Shown: in pieces, positions 18,942 to 30,195 of the stretch
Position numbering within the stretch: position 1 is the stretch's first letter
Layout: every line of letters starts with the position of its first letter
Assembly: GCF_002549795.1 (NCBI RefSeq)
Contig: NZ_CP021435.1
Span: forward strand, 2,914,001-2,978,000
Direction: 5' to 3'
Origin: Halomonas beimenensis
GTDB lineage: Bacteria > Pseudomonadota > Gammaproteobacteria > Pseudomonadales > Halomonadaceae
Length of the DNA stretch: 64,000 nucleotides
Translations under genes and position numbers: made by a program
Notes under the pieces: generated by a model
Told to the model about the DNA's origin: nothing
Database searches by the model: none
Seen by the model: the letters and a program-made list of their open reading frames with translations, nothing else

Positions 18942-19880
18942 CTAAGTGCCGAATTCGCGCACCAGTTTCAGGACCTCGCCGAGGGGGTCCGGGCCCAGGC
19001 TGTCGACCCAGTGCAGCTCCGGCCAGCCGCGCATCCAGGTCAGCTGCCGCTTGGCCAGCTGGCGGGTGGCGACGATGCCCCGGTGCCGGAAGGTCGGGTA
19101 ATCCAGCGCGCCTTCCAGGTACTCCCACCCCTGACGATAGCCCACGCTCTTCATCGCCGGCAGCTGGGGGTGAAGCCCCCCGCGTGCCCGGAGGGCGGCG
19201 ACCTCGTCGAGGAAGCCGGCCTCCAGCATGGCGTCGAAGCGAGCGGCGATGCGCGCATGCAGCATGGCCCGGTCGGCGGGCGCGAGCCCTATCGACAGCG
19301 TGCGCCAGGGAAAGGTTTCCGGCCGCTGCTCACGCCACAGCGCGGTGAGCGGACGGCCGCTGACGCGGTATACCTCCAGGGCCCGCATCAGCCGCTGGGG
19401 ATCGTTGGGATGGATGCGCTCGGCGGCGACGGGATCGACCCGGGCGAGCTCCGTATGGAGGGCGGCGAGGCCCTGGCGCTCGAGCTCGCGTTCCAGCTCG
19501 GCACGCACCTCGCGATCGGCCGAGGGGAGGTTGGCCACGCCCTCCGTCAGCCGCTGGAAGTACATCATGGTGCCCCCCACCAGCAGCGGCACCCGGCCGG
19601 CATCGGTGATGGCGGCCATCTCCCGGCGGGCATCCTCGCGGAACTCCGCCGCCGAATAGGGCTCGTCGGGCTCTCGAATGTCGATCAAGCGGTGCGGGGC
19701 CCGGGCCAGCTCCTCCGCGGACGGCTTGGCGCTGCCGATGTCCAGGCCGCGGTAGACCATCGCCGAGTCGACGCTGATCAGCTCGCAGCCCAGCCGCTCG
19801 TGCAGCTCGATGGCCAGGTCGGTCTTGCCGGCCGCGGTGGGGCCCATCAGGAAGATCGCCGGTGGGCGGGTATCATTCAT
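18942..19880 (-). CDS. miaA: tRNA dimethylallyltransferase
   Basis: 312 residues, standard length. It adds the dimethylallyl group to A37 of tRNAs reading UNN codons. The P-loop [14 protein letters not shown] is at residues 13-26; [18 protein letters not shown] and [11 protein letters not shown] are family hallmarks. It starts 16 bp after mutL and precedes hfq, as in E. coli. Confidence 0.97.
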   Translation of the reverse strand: MNDTRPPAIFLMGPTAAGKTDLAIELHERLGCELISVDSAMVYRGLDIGSAKPSAEELARAPHRLIDIREPDEPYSAAEFREDARREMAAITDAGRVPLLVGGTMMYFQRLTEGVANLPSADREVRAELERELERQGLAALHTELARVDPVAAERIHPNDPQRLMRALEVYRVSGRPLTALWREQRPETFPWRTLSIGLAPADRAMLHARIAARFDAMLEAGFLDEVAALRARGGLHPQLPAMKSVGYRQGWEYLEGALDYPTFRHRGIVATRQLAKRQLTWMRGWPELHWVDSLGPDPLGEVLKLVREFGT

Positions 19881-19896
19881 GGTCGTTCGTCGTCTG

Positions 19897-21840
<1,944 letters not shown>

Positions 21841-21858
21841 ATCACTCCACTCGAGCCG

Positions 21859-22000
21859 TAAGCTGGAAGGCAGCTTGTAGCCACCAATTCTGGTATCAAG
21901 GTCCATCTTCTAGCTTCAAGCTCAAGACTTTCAGCTCCCGGCGAAGCCGGGGACTTCCAGCTTCCAGGCGCGCAGCGCCGCCCTTCAGGCTTCCAGCTTA
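21859..22000. repeat. heptad-repeat element A (between amiB and mutL)
   Basis: Both ends carry TAAGCTGGAAG in inverted orientation (21859-21869 on plus; 21990-22000 on minus). Inside are CTTCAAGCTC and CTTCCAGCTTCC units, and a hairpin CCCGGC-GAA-GCCGGG at 21937-21951. The right-hand TAA is the amiB stop codon. No gene is inside. Confidence 0.75.
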
Positions 22001-23449
22001 TGAACGGGGTATCCGCAACACCTGCCCGACCCGGATGACATCGCCCTCCAGCTCGTTGGCCTGGCGCAGCTGCACCAGGGGCACGTCGTGACGGGCGGCG
22101 ATCTCGGAGAGGGTATCGCCGGGCTGGATGCGATACTCGTTGCCGGCGGTGTCGCGGCCCTGGTCCCGCCGCCAGGCGAGCAGGCTGGCCGGGGGCGGAT
22201 TGCGACGGAAATGCGCCTCGATGCCGCCGAAGATGGCCTCGACCATGCGCTGCTGGTAGCCGGCATCGCGCAACCGGCGCTCTTCGTCGGGGTTGGAGAT
22301 GAAGCCGGTCTCCACCAGCAGCGAGGGGATGTCCGGCGACTTGAGTACCACGAAGCCGGCCTGCTCCACTCGCGACTTGTGCAGGTCGTTGACCCGCCCC
22401 AGGCGATCGAGCACCTGACCGCCGATGGTCAGGGAGTCGTTGAGGGTCGCGGTCATGGTCAGGTCGAGCAGCACGCCGCGCAGCACCTCGTCCTTGTCGT
22501 CCAGGGAGAGGTTGCCGTCCACGCCGCCGATGAGGTCCGAACGGTTCTCGCTGGCGGCGAGCCACTGGGCGGTCTCGGAGGTGGCACCGCTCTGGGACAA
22601 CGCATAGACCGAGCTGCCGTGGGGACGCGGGCTGCGGAAGGCATCGGCGTGGATCGAGACGAAGAAGTCGGCCTTCTGTTCCCGGGCGATGCGGGTGCGC
22701 TGACGCAGGCCCACGTAGTAGTCGCCGTCGCGGATCATCACCGCCTTGAAGCCTTCGGTGGCATCGATCCGGCGCGCCAGGCGCTGGGCCATGGACAGCA
22801 CGACGTCCTTCTCCCGCACGCCGCTGGGCCCGATGGCCCCCGGGTCCTCGCCGCCATGGCCGGCATCCACCGCGATGATGATGTCGCGCTTGGGATGCGG
22901 ACGGGCGGGCTCGAGGACCGCGGCCACCGAGGCCGGGTCGCGGCCCTCGGCCACGGCTTCCGCCTGGGCCCGGTCGGCGGCGATCTCCTGCTCGCGGATC
23001 ATCGCCTCGATGGGATCGATGGGATCCTCCACGGCGCTCTCGCCGGGGTATTCGAGATCGACCACCAGGCGGTGGCCGTATTGCTCGTTGGGCGCCAGGG
23101 TGAAGTGGCGTGGCTCGATCGCCCGGGAGAGCTCCAGCACCACGCGCAGGTCGTCCCCGGCGCGGATGCCGGTGCGGACTCGGCGGATGGCGCTGCCCTG
23201 CAGGTCGAGCCGTTCGATATCCGTCGCGAGGCGGGTGTCCTGCAGGTCGATGACCAGCCGGCGCGGGTCGTCGAGGCGGAACACCTCGGCCTGGGCCGGC
23301 GACGACAGGTCGAACACCAGCCGGGCATGGTCCGGCGCCGCCCAGAGGCGCAGGTTATCGATGCTGGCGGCCAGCCCGGAGGCCGGGACCGCCAGGGCCA
23401 GCGCCAGCAGGCCCCCGAGCAGGCGGCGACGCAGGACTCCCTTCCTCAT
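21998..23449 (-). CDS. amiB: N-acetylmuramoyl-L-alanine amidase with AMIN and LysM domains
   Basis: 483 residues. A signal peptide (about 1-28, ending GLAA) is followed by an AMIN septum-targeting domain (about 30-125), then amidase_3 zinc catalytic domain (about 190-410: VDAGHGGEDPGAIG, FVSIHADAF, LVETGFISNPDEE) and a C-terminal LysM peptidoglycan-binding repeat (YRIQPGDTLSEIAARHDV). It cleaves the peptide stem from murein during daughter-cell separation. Its ATG overlaps the tsaE stop (ATGA). The longer open frame into tsaE was rejected because the signal peptide sets the start. Confidence 0.95.
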   Translation of the reverse strand: MRKGVLRRRLLGGLLALALAVPASGLAASIDNLRLWAAPDHARLVFDLSSPAQAEVFRLDDPRRLVIDLQDTRLATDIERLDLQGSAIRRVRTGIRAGDDLRVVLELSRAIEPRHFTLAPNEQYGHRLVVDLEYPGESAVEDPIDPIEAMIREQEIAADRAQAEAVAEGRDPASVAAVLEPARPHPKRDIIIAVDAGHGGEDPGAIGPSGVREKDVVLSMAQRLARRIDATEGFKAVMIRDGDYYVGLRQRTRIAREQKADFFVSIHADAFRSPRPHGSSVYALSQSGATSETAQWLAASENRSDLIGGVDGNLSLDDKDEVLRGVLLDLTMTATLNDSLTIGGQVLDRLGRVNDLHKSRVEQAGFVVLKSPDIPSLLVETGFISNPDEERRLRDAGYQQRMVEAIFGGIEAHFRRNPPPASLLAWRRDQGRDTAGNEYRIQPGDTLSEIAARHDVPLVQLRQANELEGDVIRVGQVLRIPRS

Positions 23450-23949
23450 AAGGCGTCGTTGTCCTCCTCGGCCGGTCGCGCGGACGGCAGGGCCGGATCG
23501 TCGGCCAGGCGCTCGATCACCCGGCGACCGTACTGGCTGCCGGCGGTGAGGGTCGCCCGGCGTCCCCCGTCGGCCAGGGCCAGGTGCACCACCAGGTCCG
23601 GGGCCGGCAGCCAGCCCTCGCCCCGGGCCGGCCACTCGATCACGCAGAGGGCGTCGTCGGCCAGCAGGTCGCGGCCGCCGATGAACTCGAGCTCCTCCGG
23701 GTCGCCCAGACGATAGAGATCGAAGTGGTGGACCCGAATCCCCTCGAGCTCATAGGGTTCGACCAGGGTGTAGGTGGGGCTCTTCACCGCCCCGCGATGG
23801 CCATAGGCCCGCAGGATGCCCCGGGTCAGGGTGGTCTTGCCCGCCCCCAGCTCACCCTCGAGATAGACCCGGCCATGGCCCGCCAGGGCCCGGCCCAGAG
23901 CCTCCCCGAAGGCCACCTGGCGGGCCTCGTCATCGAGTCGCAGCTGCAT
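23446..23949 (-). CDS. tsaE: tRNA threonylcarbamoyladenosine ATPase TsaE
   Basis: 167 residues, typical size. The P-loop GELGAGKTTLTRG and the conserved SPTYTLVEPYE and HHFDLYRL segments identify it. It is the ATPase of the TsaBDE complex that makes t6A37 in tRNA. The ATG at 23949 lies inside the end of nnr (20-bp overlap), and its stop overlaps the amiB start, so the three genes are tightly coupled. Confidence 0.95.
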   Translation of the reverse strand: MQLRLDDEARQVAFGEALGRALAGHGRVYLEGELGAGKTTLTRGILRAYGHRGAVKSPTYTLVEPYELEGIRVHHFDLYRLGDPEELEFIGGRDLLADDALCVIEWPARGEGWLPAPDLVVHLALADGGRRATLTAGSQYGRRVIERLADDPALPSARPAEEDNDAL

Positions 23950-25468
23950 CGTCTTCGCCCATCGTCGGGTTGACCAGAATTCGCGCACAGGATGCCAGAT
24001 CGCCGGCCAGCAGGCCACGCTCGCCGCCCGTCGCGGCGGCCATGTCCGCGGCCAGGGCATGCACCATCACGCCGACTCGGGCGGCGGTCTCCGGGTCGAG
24101 TCCCTGGGCCAGCAGCGCGCCGAGGATCCCGGACAGTGCATCGCCCATGCCCCCGCTGGCCATGCCCGGGTTGCCGTAGGGGCACACCGCCAGCCCCGAG
24201 GGCCCGGCCACCAGGCTGCCGGCGCCCTTGAGGATCACCACCCCACCATAGCGGCGCTGCAGCTCGGCGGCCGCCGCGGGACGGTCGGCCTCCACCTCGG
24301 CGGCGCCGATGCCCAGCAGGCGGCCGGCCTCGCCGGGATGGGGGGTGAGCAGCCAGTCGTCGCGATGCTCGCCGGTGAAGCGATGCGCCAGCAGGTTGAG
24401 GCCATCGGCATCGACCACCAGGGGACGGCCCGCGGCCAGTGCCGCCTGCAGCATGGCCTGTCCCCAGCTGCCCTGACCCAGGCCCGGCCCCACCACCAGC
24501 ACGCCGGCCTGGGCGGGCAGCTCGCCGAGGTCGGCGGCGCCGCGCACCCCGTGCACCATCACCTCGGGACGCCGCACCAGGCTGGCGGTGACGTGCTCGG
24601 GAGCGGTGGCCAGGCTGACCTTGCCGGCCCCGAGCCGAGCGCAGTGCTCGGCGGCCAGCAGGGCCGCGCCGCCGAAGCCCGGCGCCCCGCCGAGCACCAG
24701 GGCATGACCGGCCGCGCCCTTGTGGGCGTCCCGGGGCCGCGGCGGCAGGGCCGCGGCGATCAGGCCCCGGTGGAGCCGCCGGGCCGCCGGGGCGAGCCCC
24801 GCGCGCGCCTCGGCGGGAGCCTCGAGATCGCGGAAGCACACCGGACCGGTGAGCGCCGGGGCCCGGCCGGTGTGCAGCCCCAGCTTGTCGCCGATGAAGG
24901 TGACCGTGCGATCGGCCCGCACCGCGATACCCAGCTCGGCCCCGGTATCGGCATGCAGGCCGGAGGGAATGTCGATGGCCAGCACCGGCCAGGGGCCGTC
25001 GTTGAGCGCGGCGATGGCGTCGCGGAAGGCTCCGCGCACCTCCCCGGACAGCCCGGTGCCGAGCAGGGCATCCACCCACACCTCGCCGGTCAGCGAAAGC
25101 CCGGTCGTCCAGGGCTGGAGGCCGACCCCGGCGGCCGTGGCCATGTCCGCCGCCCGGCGGGCGTCCCCCGAGAGCTCCTCGACGGGCTTCAGGACCACGC
25201 GCTGGACCTCGAGCCCTTCGGCCGCGGCCAGCGCGGCCAGCACATGGCCGTCGCCGCCGTTGTTGCCGCCGCCGCACAACACGCTCAGGCGGCGCGCCTC
25301 GGGCCAGGCTTCCCTCAGCACCCGCCAGGCGGCCGCCGCGGCCCGCTGCATCAGGGCGAAGCCCTCGATGCCGGCGGCGATGGTGCGACGATCCAGCTCC
25401 CGGACCTGCTCGGCGCGATACAGCGCCCTGCCCTCCTGGACACCGGCGGCATGGGACGACCCCGTCAT
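23930..25468 (-). CDS. nnr: bifunctional NAD(P)H-hydrate epimerase/dehydratase
   Basis: 512 residues, a two-domain YjeF protein. The N-terminal epimerase domain (about 1-215) shows CGGGNNGGDGHVLA and the AIDIPSGLHADTG motif. The C-terminal ribokinase-like dehydratase domain (about 230-505) shows VGPGLGQ, VVDADGLNLLA, LTPHPGEAGRLLG and NPGMASGGMGDALSGI. Together they repair NADH and NADPH hydrates. It is the first gene of the nnr-tsaE-amiB-mutL run and is divergent from queG. Confidence 0.96.
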   Translation of the reverse strand: MTGSSHAAGVQEGRALYRAEQVRELDRRTIAAGIEGFALMQRAAAAAWRVLREAWPEARRLSVLCGGGNNGGDGHVLAALAAAEGLEVQRVVLKPVEELSGDARRAADMATAAGVGLQPWTTGLSLTGEVWVDALLGTGLSGEVRGAFRDAIAALNDGPWPVLAIDIPSGLHADTGAELGIAVRADRTVTFIGDKLGLHTGRAPALTGPVCFRDLEAPAEARAGLAPAARRLHRGLIAAALPPRPRDAHKGAAGHALVLGGAPGFGGAALLAAEHCARLGAGKVSLATAPEHVTASLVRRPEVMVHGVRGAADLGELPAQAGVLVVGPGLGQGSWGQAMLQAALAAGRPLVVDADGLNLLAHRFTGEHRDDWLLTPHPGEAGRLLGIGAAEVEADRPAAAAELQRRYGGVVILKGAGSLVAGPSGLAVCPYGNPGMASGGMGDALSGILGALLAQGLDPETAARVGVMVHALAADMAAATGGERGLLAGDLASCARILVNPTMGEDDAAATR

Positions 25469-25569
25469 GCGCTATCTCCCCTGAACGCGATGCTTTACCA
25501 TGGAGTGTGTCGTTTCTCTCGCCGGACGCCAAGCGTCGCGGCGCCTTTCCGCACGGTGTTTCCTGAATC

Positions 25570-26679
25570 ATGACCCAGCCGTCTCCCCAAGGCGACGCCC
25601 CCGATCTCCACCGGCTGGCCGAGCGCATCAAGACCTGGGGGCGCGAACTCGGCTTCCAGCAGGTGGGCATCACCGACGTCGACCTGGCCGAGGACGAGGC
25701 CCGCCTGCAGCGCTGGCTCGACGCCGGTCACCACGGCGAGATGGGCTTCATGGCCAAGCACGGGACCAAGCGCACGCGTCCCGAGGAACTGGTGCCCGGC
25801 ACTGCGCGGGTGATCAGCGTGCGCCTGGACTACCTGCCCGCCGAGGTGGAGACGACGAAGATGCTCGCCCGGCCGGAGAAGGCCTACGTCTCCCGCTACG
25901 CGGTGGGCCGCGACTATCACAAGCTGATGCGCAAGCGCCTGGCGACGCTGGCCAAGTGGATCCAGTCGGAGGCCGGTCCCTTCGGCTACCGCGCCTTCGT
26001 GGACTCCGCCCCGGTGATGGAGCGCGCCCTGGCCCGCAAGGCCGGCCTCGGCTGGTTCGGCAAGAACGCCATGCTGCTCAACCCCAAGGCCGGGTCGCTG
26101 TTCTTCCTCGGCGAACTCTACACCGACCTGCCTCTGCCGGTGGACGCGCCCTTCGAGGCCGAGCACTGCGGCAGCTGCAGCGCCTGCCGCACGGCCTGCC
26201 CCACCGACGCCATCGTCGAGGACAGGGTCGTGGACGCCAGGCGCTGCATCTCCTATCACACCATCGAGCTGTTCGGGCCCATCCCCGAGGAGTTTCGCGC
26301 CGCCATGGGCAACCGGGTGTTCGGCTGCGACGACTGCCAGCTGGTCTGCCCCTTCACCCGCTTCGCCCGGGTCAGCCGGGAGGCCGACTTCGCCCCCCGC
26401 CACGACCTGGACCGAGCCGAGCTCACGGCGCTGTTCGCCTGGAGCGAGGAGGAGTTCCTGGACAAGACCGCCGGCAGTCCCATCCGGCGCATCGGCTACG
26501 AGCGCTGGCTGCGCAACCTGGCGGTGGGGCTCGGCAACGCCCCCTGGAGCGAGAGCGTGGAAGCCGTCCTGCGCGCCCGCCTGCCCTACCCCTCCGACCT
26601 GGTCCGCGAGCACGTGCGCTGGGCGCTGGACCGCCAGCGGGAGAAGCGCGAGCGGCTGATCGCCACGGAAAGCGCCTAG
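25570..26679 (+). CDS. queG: epoxyqueuosine reductase
   Basis: 369 residues (E. coli 379). This cobalamin and iron-sulfur enzyme catalyses the last step of queuosine synthesis in tRNA. Two ferredoxin-type cluster motifs are visible: CGSCSACRTACP and CDDCQLVCP; the N-terminal KTWGRELGFQQVGITD also fits. The stop TAG (26677-26679) lies within the 6-bp sequence duplicated by an IS481 insertion. The gene itself is intact because the duplication restored the stop. Confidence 0.96.
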   Translation: MTQPSPQGDAPDLHRLAERIKTWGRELGFQQVGITDVDLAEDEARLQRWLDAGHHGEMGFMAKHGTKRTRPEELVPGTARVISVRLDYLPAEVETTKMLARPEKAYVSRYAVGRDYHKLMRKRLATLAKWIQSEAGPFGYRAFVDSAPVMERALARKAGLGWFGKNAMLLNPKAGSLFFLGELYTDLPLPVDAPFEAEHCGSCSACRTACPTDAIVEDRVVDARRCISYHTIELFGPIPEEFRAAMGNRVFGCDDCQLVCPFTRFARVSREADFAPRHDLDRAELTALFAWSEEEFLDKTAGSPIRRIGYERWLRNLAVGLGNAPWSESVEAVLRARLPYPSDLVREHVRWALDRQREKRERLIATESA

Positions 26680-26680
26680 C
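26675..26680. repeat. target-site duplication CCTAGC, left copy
   Basis: CCTAGC here and at 30167-30172 directly flank the IS481-family element. It contains the queG stop codon. Confidence 0.85.
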
Positions 26681-27192
26681 TGTGATCTCTCGGTAGGTTG
26701 TTCATCCGGAACCTACCCGGAAGACTGGAGATGCGAACCAACCAATCGCTCCAGGAGGTCCGGATGAACACTCACCAGAATGCCCGTCTTACCCCACATG
26801 GTCGAGCCCTGCTGGCACGTCGTGTCATCGATGAAGGGATACGGCCAAGGGAAGTGGCTCAAGCTCAGGGCGTCAGTGTGAGAACGGTCTACAAGTGGGT
26901 CCGCCGGTTCCGCGAAGAAGGCCTCCCGGGGCTTCAAGACCGCTCGTCGCGCCCGGGGCGGAGCCCTTGTGCCACCGATGCCGCCACCGTGGAGCAGGTC
27001 ATCGAACGTCGTCAGCAGCGTCAGACCTATCGCCAGATCGCCCGGGCGCTGGGCATCGGGCAGAGCACGGTGGCGCGGATCCTCAAGCGCAAGGGGCTGA
27101 ACCGGCTGGCCTTGCTGTCACCGGCAAGGCCTGATAACCGCTATGAACATGACGCGCCAGGGGATCTCCTGCACTTGGATATCAAGAAGTTG

Positions 27193-27200
27193 GGACGTTT
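27193..27200. repeat. target-site duplication GGACGTTT, left copy
   Basis: The same 8 bp recur at 29650-29657. An 8-bp duplication is typical of IS66. Confidence 0.92.
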
Positions 27201-27232
27201 GTAAGCGAACGGGCAACACCGCTTGCCGGTAA

Positions 27233-28864
27233 TCAGTCGGTGTGCTGCCAGTTGTGAGGCAGGAGTTCGCTGAGCTGGCTGGCCTTATGTGTCGGCAGCC
27301 GTTCCAGCACATCCTTCAGGTAGGCGTAGGGCTCATGGCCGTTCAGCTTGGCGCACTGGATCAGGCTCATGATGGTGGCGGCGCGCTGGCCGCTGCGCAG
27401 TGACCCGGCGAACAGCCAGTTGCTGCGGCCCAGCGTCCAGGGGCGAATCAGGTTCTCAACCCGGTTGTTGTCGATCGTCAGCCCGCCGTCGTCGAGGTAG
27501 CGTGTCAGCGCCACCCAACGCTTCAGGCTGTAGTCCAGCGCCTTGGCCGTCGCCGAGCCGTTCGGCACCTTCTCGCGGTGAGCCAGCATCCAGCGGTGCA
27601 GCGCGTCGGCGATGGGCCTCGCTCGTGTCTCTCGCAGTCGTTGGCGCTCTTCCGCGGTGAGCGTCTGTGCCTCGCGCTCCACCTGGTAGAGCTGGCCGAT
27701 CAGCTCGATGGCCTGCTTGGCGATCTGGCTCTTGCCGGCCACATGCAGGTCGACGAACTTGCGACGCGCATGGGCCATGCAGCCGATCTCGGTGACGCCG
27801 TTGGCGAAGCTCTGCTTGTAGCCGCTGTAGTCGTCGCAGATCAGCTTGCCCCGCCAGTCGCCGAGGAAGTCACGGGCATGCTGCCCGCCGCGACTCTCGC
27901 TGAAGTCGTAGACCACCGCCTTCAACCCGGCGTAGGGCGTGGTGGCGTAGGCCCAGAGGTAGGCGCGGTGCGTCTTCTTCTTGCCCGGGGCCAGCATCGG
28001 CACCGGGGTCTCGTCGGCATGCAGCACCGGCTCGCTGAGCAGTAGGTCACGTAAGGCATCGATCAGCGGTTGGAGCCGCACGCCGCAGACGCCGACCCAT
28101 TCGGCGAGGGTGGAGCGCGGAATCGCCACGCCAGCCCGGGCGAAGATCTGCTCCTGACGATAGAGCGGCAGGTGGTCGGCATACTTGGCGATCAGCACCT
28201 GGGCCAACAGGCCGGCGGTGGGAATGCCCTTGTCGATGATCTGCGCCGGCATCGGCGCCTGGGTCAGCGTCTCGCACTGGTCGCAGACCCACTTGCCACG
28301 GATATGGCGCTCGACGTGGAACACGCCCGGCGTGTAGTCGAGCTTCTCGCTGATTTCCTCGCCGATCCGCCGCAGCTGACAACCACACGCGCAGAGATCA
28401 TTCTCCGGATCATGGTGAATCTCGGTGCGCGGGAGTTCGGGCGGCAAGGGGGCGCGCTTGGGCGCCTTCTTGGGCGTCGGTGTCGCGGAGGCGAGCTTCA
28501 GGTCCTCCAGCTCGGTCTCGATGGCGGCGATGTCGGCATCCACCACCTCGTCCAGCAGGCTGATCTGCAGGACGTTGAGCTGCTCGCTGCGCTTGCCGAA
28601 GGCATGGCGCTTGAGCAGCGCCAGTTCGTAGCTCAGCTTCTGATTGACTTGCTCGGTATGCCGCAGCGTTTTCTGACTCTGCGCCAGTGCCTGTTCCTGC
28701 TGCTCGACCTGCGACATCAGGGTTGCCGCCAGGTGACGGAGTTGATCGGGAGTGAGCTGGGACAGATCGGGCGGCGTTTTCATCCGCCAAGTATGCCAGC
28801 CCGCCGGCGACAGCGGGATTAGCGCATCCGCGAATAGCCGGGCCGCCAAGTCTGTGCCGCTCAT
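27233..28864 (-). CDS. tnpC: IS66 family transposase TnpC
   Basis: 543 residues from the ATG at 28864, which overlaps the tnpB stop (TGATG); another ATG about 27 codons in would also give a full-length protein. Features: N-terminal coiled coil (about 45-95, LMSQVEQQEQALAQSQKTL), a zinc-finger-like CACGCQLRRIG and CDQC region, then the DDE domain with HADETPVPML, ICDDYSGYKQ and TIDNNRVENLIRPW, and the C-terminal HEPYAYLKDVLERLP. It carries out cut and joining of the element ends. Confidence 0.94.
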   Translation of the reverse strand: MSGTDLAARLFADALIPLSPAGWHTWRMKTPPDLSQLTPDQLRHLAATLMSQVEQQEQALAQSQKTLRHTEQVNQKLSYELALLKRHAFGKRSEQLNVLQISLLDEVVDADIAAIETELEDLKLASATPTPKKAPKRAPLPPELPRTEIHHDPENDLCACGCQLRRIGEEISEKLDYTPGVFHVERHIRGKWVCDQCETLTQAPMPAQIIDKGIPTAGLLAQVLIAKYADHLPLYRQEQIFARAGVAIPRSTLAEWVGVCGVRLQPLIDALRDLLLSEPVLHADETPVPMLAPGKKKTHRAYLWAYATTPYAGLKAVVYDFSESRGGQHARDFLGDWRGKLICDDYSGYKQSFANGVTEIGCMAHARRKFVDLHVAGKSQIAKQAIELIGQLYQVEREAQTLTAEERQRLRETRARPIADALHRWMLAHREKVPNGSATAKALDYSLKRWVALTRYLDDGGLTIDNNRVENLIRPWTLGRSNWLFAGSLRSGQRAATIMSLIQCAKLNGHEPYAYLKDVLERLPTHKASQLSELLPHNWQHTD

Positions 28865-29199
28865 CACACGACCGAGATCACCCCGTCGGCACCGAGACGC
28901 TGCCAGGGCAGGCCTTGCACCAGCGCCGTCACCTGCTCGGAACACAGCGCGACGCGATCGCCGTGCCAGTTACCGGCCCAGTGGAACTTGCCCTGGTTCA
29001 AACGCCGGGCGCACAGCCAGACGCCCAGGCCATCGTGAACCAGCACCTTCATGCGGTTGCCGCGACGGTTGGCAAAGAGATAGGCACAGTGCGGGCGAGC
29101 CGCGCCGAACACCTTCACCACCCGAGCCAGCGTCGTATCCGGGCCGGCGCGCATGTCCAGCGGCTCGGTGGCCAGCCAGATCTCGTCGATACGGATCAT
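28864..29199 (-). CDS. tnpB: IS66 family accessory protein TnpB
   Basis: 111 residues, normal for IS66 Orf2 (unrelated to the RNA-guided TnpB of IS200/IS605). MIRIDEIWLATEPLDMRAG, LFANRRGNRMKVLVHD and FHWAGN are family hallmarks. Start overlaps the tnpA stop (ATGA), stop overlaps the tnpC start. Confidence 0.94.
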   Translation of the reverse strand: MIRIDEIWLATEPLDMRAGPDTTLARVVKVFGAARPHCAYLFANRRGNRMKVLVHDGLGVWLCARRLNQGKFHWAGNWHGDRVALCSEQVTALVQGLPWQRLGADGVISVV

Positions 29200-29564
29200 C
29201 CCAGCAGCCCTTTCATCCACTGCGCGCACTGGGCCGCCTCGGCGACCGGCCAACGCACGGTGATCGTGCCATGCGCCGAGGGCACCTCGATCCGGATTGC
29301 CGCGGCGGAAGTGGGAGGCGTAGGGGAATCAGCCGTTGCTGCCGGGGCCGGAAGTGGCACGAACTCCGGCACGGTCGGCAGTTGGCTCTGGCGTTTGGCC
29401 TTGCGAATCCAGGTCTGGACGAGGTTGGTGTTGAGCCCGTGCTGCAGGGCGATCTGGGCAATCGAGGCGTCGCCCTGTAGGCAGGCCGCGACGATCTTGG
29501 CCTTGAACGACGGGGTATAGCGACGGCGACGACGGACCTCGCGTTCGGTGCTTGGGGATGTCAT
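29196..29564 (-). CDS. tnpA: IS66 family accessory protein TnpA
   Basis: 122 residues from the ATG at 29564. The helix-turn-helix region RRYTPSFKAKIVAACLQGDA and IAQIALQHGLNTNLVQTWI is typical of IS66 Orf1. An in-frame upstream extension begins nearer the IS end and was not used. The three genes are translationally coupled. Confidence 0.9.
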   Translation of the reverse strand: MTSPSTEREVRRRRRYTPSFKAKIVAACLQGDASIAQIALQHGLNTNLVQTWIRKAKRQSQLPTVPEFVPLPAPAATADSPTPPTSAAAIRIEVPSAHGTITVRWPVAEAAQCAQWMKGLLG

Positions 29565-29649
29565 GAATAGGTGCCCATCTATTGTTACGTGGGCACCTAC
29601 TGTCACCGGCCAAGGCCCTTCGCAGAAGGTGTGTTCAGCGACCGGTTAC

Positions 29650-29657
29650 GGACGTTT
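29650..29657. repeat. target-site duplication GGACGTTT, right copy
   Basis: Pairs with 27193-27200; removal of one copy plus the IS66 restores the IS481 transposase frame. Confidence 0.92.
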
Positions 29658-30166
29658 CGAACGCCCGGGCCATCGGGTGACGGGCGATCGCCAGCAGAAC
29701 ACGCCCGGCGCGGGGTGGGAGTATGTCCATATCGCTATCGACGATCACTCACGGGTGGCCTTCGGCACCCTCTATCCCAATGAAACCGGTTGGAGCGCGT
29801 GTTACGCGCTGCTGGACGCGATGCGTTATTACCGGCGGCTCGGGGTTCGCTTCGCCCGTGTCCTGACCGACAACGGCGCCTGTTACAAATCCAAGGCATT
29901 CCAGCGCCTGTGCCGGCGCCTGGGGCTAACGCACAAGCGCACTCGCCCTTATACCCCACGCACCAATGGCAAGGCAGAGCGGTTTATTCAAACCGCCCTT
30001 CGCGAATGGGCCTATGCGCGGTCCTACGAGAGCTCGGAGCAGCGCCGGCAACATCTGCCGGCCTGGCTGCACCAGTACAACTGGCATCGGCCGCATGCCA
30101 GTTTGGATTACTGCTCTCCGGTTCACCGGTTAGGCCTTTCCGTGAACAACCTGGTGGGTTTACACA

Positions 30167-30172
30167 CCTAGC
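30167..30172. repeat. target-site duplication CCTAGC, right copy
   Basis: Pairs with 26675-26680 and supplies the stop codon of the disrupted IS481 transposase. Confidence 0.85.
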
Positions 30173-30195
30173 GGCCAAGCGGTCCTCCGAGGTTC

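Larger units (their letters stand above)
27201..29649 (-). mobile_element. complete IS66-family insertion sequence
   Basis: 2,449 bp with ends GTAAGCG... and, on the other strand, GTAACCG..., an 8-bp target duplication, and the three-gene set tnpA-tnpB-tnpC on the minus strand. All three frames are open, so the copy looks intact and recent. Confidence 0.93.
26681..30166 (+). mobile_element. IS481-family insertion sequence, interrupted by IS66
   Basis: The ends are TGTG...AGGTTGTTCA in inverted orientation (AGGTTGTTCA starts 14 bp inside each end). A perfect 6-bp duplication flanks it. Removing the inner IS66 element and its 8-bp duplication leaves about 1,029 bp, a normal IS481 length. It inserted exactly at the 3' end of queG. 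Confidence 0.85.
26764..30171 (+). pseudogene. IS481-family transposase, disrupted by IS66 insertion
   Basis: The ATG at 26764 follows AGGAGG. Codons run to 27200, then resume at 29658 in the same frame once the IS66 element and one duplication copy are removed, giving 316 residues. An N-terminal helix-turn-helix (VAQAQGVSVRTVYKWVRRF) precedes an rve/DDE domain: D139 in HLDIKKLG, D217 in LTDNGACY, E253 in NGKAERF, with 35 residues between the last two. The first catalytic residue is now separated from the others, so it is inactive. Its TAG stop lies in flanking target DNA, outside the IS end. Confidence 0.9.

Noticed and set aside
27201..29649. RNA-guided TnpB nuclease in the IS66 element
   Set aside because: IS66 TnpB is a short accessory protein sharing only the name; no RuvC motifs.
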